64,000 bases of DNA, from positions 186,001-250,000 of the forward strand of contig NZ_QJPK01000002.1 in NCBI RefSeq assembly GCF_003259195.1. Direction: 5' to 3'. This stretch comes from Paracoccus sediminilitoris. GTDB taxonomy: Bacteria > Pseudomonadota > Alphaproteobacteria > Rhodobacterales > Rhodobacteraceae. Within the stretch, counting starts at the first letter, position 1. Every line of letters begins with the position of its first letter. The notes below the pieces were generated by a model. That model was not told where the DNA came from, did no database searches, and was given only the letters and a program-made list of their open reading frames with translations. Shown one piece after another: positions 61,298 to 64,000 of the stretch. The position numbers were made by a program, and so were the translations under genes.

Positions 61298-63123
61298 CGG
61301 GCACAATCAGACTGACGGCCGCGCAGGCCATCGTCCGCTGGCTGTCGGTGCAGATGACCGAGGACGGCGAACGCTTCATCGACGGGGTCTGGGCGATCTT
61401 CGGCCATGGCAACGTCGCGGGTCTGGGCGAGGCGCTGCACGGCATCGGCGACGCGCTGCCCACCTGGCGTGGCCAGAACGAACAGACCATGGCCCATGCC
61501 GCCATCGCCTTTGCCAAGGGTCATGGACGCCGGCGGGCGCAGGCGATCACCGCATCGATCGGGCCGGGGGCCACGAATATGGTCACCGCCGCGGCGGTGG
61601 CGCATGTGAACCGCCTGCCGCTGCTGCTGATCCCCGGCGATGTCTTCGCCAACCGCAGGCCCGATCCCGTGCTGCAGCAGATCGAAGATTTCACCGACGG
61701 CACGGTCAGCGCCAATGACTGCTTCCGCCCGGTGGTGCGCTATTTCGACCGCATCACCCGCCCCGAGCATCTGCTCAGCGCGTTGCCCCGCGCCATGCGG
61801 GTGATGACCGATCCCGCCGATTGCGGGCCGGTCTGCCTGTCCTTCTGTCAGGACGTGCAGGCCGAGGCCTACGACTGGCCGCAGGCGTTCTTTGAACCGC
61901 GCGTCTGGCGCATCCGCCGTCCTGCGCCCGATGCGCGGGAACTGGCGCAGGTGGCCGACCTGATCCGCGCGGCCAAGGCGCCGGTGATCGTGGCGGGCGG
62001 CGGCGTCATCTATTCGGGTGCCGAGGCCACGCTGGCCGATTTCGCCACCCGCCACAATATCCCGGTGATCGAGACCCAAGCCGGCAAATCGGCGCTGGCG
62101 CAGGACCATCCGATGAACTTCGGGGCGGCGGGGGTCGATGGATCGGCTGCGGCGAATGCGGCGGCAGGCAAGGCCGATCTGGTGATCGGCATCGGCACGC
62201 GGCTGCAGGATTTCACCACCGGGTCGCGAACGCTCTTCGCCAACGGGCGGTTGGTCAGCATCAACGTCCAGCCCTATGACGCGGCCAAGCACGGCTCGGT
62301 CACGCTGGTGGCTGATGCCAAGGTGGCGCTGGAACAGCTGGGCGGCGCGCTTGGCGAATACCGCGCCGATGCCGCCGATACCGACAGCCGCGCGGCATGG
62401 CTGGCGGCGGTGGACGCGCATTGCGCCGCGCCCACGGGCGACGGTTTGCCGACCGATGCACAGGTGATCGGCGCGGTGCAGCGGGCCTCGACCCCCGCCA
62501 GCATCGCCATGTGCGCGGCAGGCACCATGCCCGGTGCCCTGAAGCTGCTGTGGCAGCCCAGCCAGGGCGGTTATCACATGGAATACGGGTTCAGCTGCAT
62601 GGGCTATGAACTGGCCGGCGCGATGGGGCTGAAGCTGGCCCGTCCGGAACGCGAGGTTCTGTGCTTCGTGGGCGACGGCAGCTACATGATGGCCAATAGC
62701 GAATTGGCCACGGCGGTGATGCGGCGGATCCCCTTCACGGTGATCCTGACCGACAACCGCGGCTATGGCTGCATCAACCGCTTGCAGCAGGGCTGCGGCG
62801 GCGCACCCTTCAACAATATGTATGTCGACAGCCGGATCGAGGTGCAGCCGCAAATCGACTTCGTCGCCCATGCCGGGGCCATGGGGGCGCATGCCGTCAA
62901 GGCCCGCGACATCGCGGACCTTCAGGCCCAGATCGAGGCGGCACGCGGGCGCGACATCCCCACCGTCATCGTCATCAACACGACCGCCGCCGAAGGCCCA
63001 GGTTTCGGCGATGCGGGCCATTGGTGGGACGTCGCCGTCCCCGAGGTGGGCGATACGGATGCCCTGCGTCGCGCCCACGAACGCTATCTTGAACAGGCGG
63101 GCCGTCAGGCCACGCTTAACTGA
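61294..63123 (+). CDS. iolD: 3D-(3,5/4)-trihydroxycyclohexane-1,2-dione hydrolase, IolD
   Basis: 609 residues, ThDP-dependent enzyme fold. The N-terminal domain has FGHGNVAGLGEAL, GQNEQTMAHAAIAFAKG (catalytic Glu) and ASIGPGATNMVTAAAVAHVNRLPLLLIPGD (in pieces); the C-terminal domain has FVGDGSYMMANSELATAV (the GDG...N Mg/ThDP motif, ~residue 458) and DNRGYGCINRLQ. It opens the trione ring to 5-deoxyglucuronate. The ATG at 61294 overlaps the iolC stop (ATGA); the open frame upstream lies inside iolC. Confidence 0.95.
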   Translation: MTGTIRLTAAQAIVRWLSVQMTEDGERFIDGVWAIFGHGNVAGLGEALHGIGDALPTWRGQNEQTMAHAAIAFAKGHGRRRAQAITASIGPGATNMVTAAAVAHVNRLPLLLIPGDVFANRRPDPVLQQIEDFTDGTVSANDCFRPVVRYFDRITRPEHLLSALPRAMRVMTDPADCGPVCLSFCQDVQAEAYDWPQAFFEPRVWRIRRPAPDARELAQVADLIRAAKAPVIVAGGGVIYSGAEATLADFATRHNIPVIETQAGKSALAQDHPMNFGAAGVDGSAAANAAAGKADLVIGIGTRLQDFTTGSRTLFANGRLVSINVQPYDAAKHGSVTLVADAKVALEQLGGALGEYRADAADTDSRAAWLAAVDAHCAAPTGDGLPTDAQVIGAVQRASTPASIAMCAAGTMPGALKLLWQPSQGGYHMEYGFSCMGYELAGAMGLKLARPEREVLCFVGDGSYMMANSELATAVMRRIPFTVILTDNRGYGCINRLQQGCGGAPFNNMYVDSRIEVQPQIDFVAHAGAMGAHAVKARDIADLQAQIEAARGRDIPTVIVINTTAAEGPGFGDAGHWWDVAVPEVGDTDALRRAHERYLEQAGRQATLN

Positions 63124-63135
63124 ACGGACAAGACC

Positions 63136-64000
63136 ATGATCCTTTACGGCACCAATCCCATCGCCTGGTCGAATGACGACGACCACAGCATCGGCGCCCA
63201 TCTGTCGCTGGACGATTGCCTGTCCGATTGCCGCAAGATCGGCTTCGACGGCATCGAAAAGGGCCACAAGATGCCCAACGAAGGCAGCGCGCTGAAGGCC
63301 GCACTTGGCGAATACGGACTGCGCTTTGTGGGCGGCTGGCATTCGACCAACATCCTGGCCACCGGCGCGACGCTGGAAACGGAAATGGCGGCACTGGACG
63401 TGCATATCGCCATGACCAAGGGCGCGGGCAGCGACGTGGTGATCCTGTGCGAATGCTCGAACACGGTGCATGGCAACGATCAGGTCGCGGTGAACGACCG
63501 CCCCATCCTGTCGGATGAGGAATGGGACCGCCTGATGGAGGGACTGAACGCGCTGGCTAGCCATGCGGCGGGGCAGGGCGTGCGCGCCTGCTATCACCAC
63601 CATATGGGCACCTGCGTGGAAAGCGCGGATGACGTCGACCGCTTCATGGCCGCCGCCGGACCCGATTTGCATCTGCTGCTGGACACCGGCCACCTGACCT
63701 TTGCGGGTGCCGACCCGGAAGCGGTCGCGGCCAAATACATGGACCGCGTCGGACATATCCACTGCAAGAACGTCCGCCCCGATATCATGGCGCAGGTCCG
63801 CGATCAGGGCCTGTCCTTCATCGAGGGCGTGCGTCGCGGGGCCTTCACCGTGCCGGGTGATGTCGAGGGCTGCGTCGATTTCACCTCCGTGCTGAAGGTC
63901 GCGGCCAAGGCGGGTTATTCCGGCTGGCTGGTGATCGAGGCCGAACAGGACAGCGCCATCCGCGATCCGCTGCACTATCAGTCGATGGGGCATAAGGCCC
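63136..64000 (+). CDS. iolE: Inosose dehydratase, IolE (3' end cut by window)
   Basis: 288 residues are visible and the frame is still open at base 64000; the family is ~300 residues, so almost all is present. YGTNPIAWSNDDDHSIGAHLSLDDCLSDC (in pieces), KIGFDGIEKGHKMP, ACYHHHMGTCVESADDVDRFM, HLLLDTGHLTFAGADPEAVAAKY and HIHCKNVRPDIM are IolE blocks supplying the metal ligands. It dehydrates 2-keto-myo-inositol to the trione used by IolD. It starts 12 bases after iolD with GAACGGACAAGACC ahead. iolB and iolA presumably follow outside the window. Confidence 0.94.
   Translation, partial: MILYGTNPIAWSNDDDHSIGAHLSLDDCLSDCRKIGFDGIEKGHKMPNEGSALKAALGEYGLRFVGGWHSTNILATGATLETEMAALDVHIAMTKGAGSDVVILCECSNTVHGNDQVAVNDRPILSDEEWDRLMEGLNALASHAAGQGVRACYHHHMGTCVESADDVDRFMAAAGPDLHLLLDTGHLTFAGADPEAVAAKYMDRVGHIHCKNVRPDIMAQVRDQGLSFIEGVRRGAFTVPGDVEGCVDFTSVLKVAAKAGYSGWLVIEAEQDSAIRDPLHYQSMGHKA

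Noticed and set aside
61237..63993. 918-codon open frame on the minus strand opposite iolD and iolE
   Set aside because: No homology; the plus strand carries unambiguous IolD and IolE motifs across the same bases.
1..64000. CRISPR arrays, insertion sequences, prophage or tRNA/rRNA genes
   Set aside because: I looked for regularly spaced repeats, transposase or integrase motifs and tRNA-like cloverleaf sequence in the gaps and found none.

Overview
This is a GC-rich, densely packed chromosomal segment from an alphaproteobacterium. The aerobic cob gene set, the DUF1636-cobW pair, the TRAP and ABC transporters and the codon use point to the Rhodobacteraceae, most likely Paracoccus or a close relative; this is inferred from protein character, not from a marker gene. 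I saw no rRNA, tRNA, CRISPR array, insertion sequence or prophage. Genes often overlap by 1-4 bases (ATGA, TGATG).

Layout. (1) 1-2690: the 3' part of carB, a terminator, and a CAP-domain/RTX-repeat protein that is probably secreted. (2) 2687-17503: a large vitamin B12 cluster. DUF1636-cobW-cobN-cobG-cobH-cobI-cobJ and cobL-cobE-cobM-cobB run on the minus strand, cobK and cobO on the plus strand, and a lone CbiM-like permease with cobF on the minus strand. Two cobalamin riboswitches, each with its own TTGAC-type promoter, precede the DUF1636-cobW operon and the cbiM-cobF operon. The set covers precorrin-2 to hydrogenobyrinate a,c-diamide, part of the cobaltochelatase (CobN) and the adenosyltransferase; cobS, cobT and the late assembly genes are absent here. 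(3) 17598-22548: trehalose synthesis (otsB-otsA), a candidate anti-Shine-Dalgarno small RNA, aroQ, an asparaginase with a C-terminal extension, and a DUF924 protein. (4) 22716-28955: a probable quinone/catechol detoxification island with a natural MhqO-MhqD fusion, a CatE-like dioxygenase, a DoxX/CatD-like membrane protein, an FMN reductase, an MhqO-like dioxygenase and two LysR regulators.

(5) 29018-42010: alpha-glucan metabolism. A GH13 alpha-glucosidase is divergent from glgB-glgC-glgA-glgX-amylosucrase-glgP, with a LacI-type operator between. (6) 42007-45687: a YehZYXW/OpuC-type osmolyte ABC transporter. (7) 45853-50470: gluconokinase plus a TRAP transporter, divergent from a LacI-family (GntR-like) regulator, with tandem palindromic operators between. 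(8) 50467-52291: a ygiC-ygiB pair (glutathionylspermidine-synthase-like protein and DUF1190 lipoprotein). (9) 52333-64000: a myo-inositol catabolic locus: a LacI-family repressor divergent from iolG, a sugar isomerase, an ABC sugar transporter, a second Gfo/Idh/MocA dehydrogenase, iolC-DUF2090, iolD and a truncated iolE. Palindromic operators lie in the divergent gap.

Together the window mixes cofactor synthesis (B12) with carbon storage and compatible solutes (glycogen, trehalose, betaine-type uptake), uptake of sugar acids and inositol under LacI-type control, and electrophile defence. The most unusual items are the candidate CCUCCUCCC small RNA after otsA, the detoxification island with its fusion protein, amylosucrase inside the glycogen operon, and the sharing of start or stop codons by opposing genes at four junctions.
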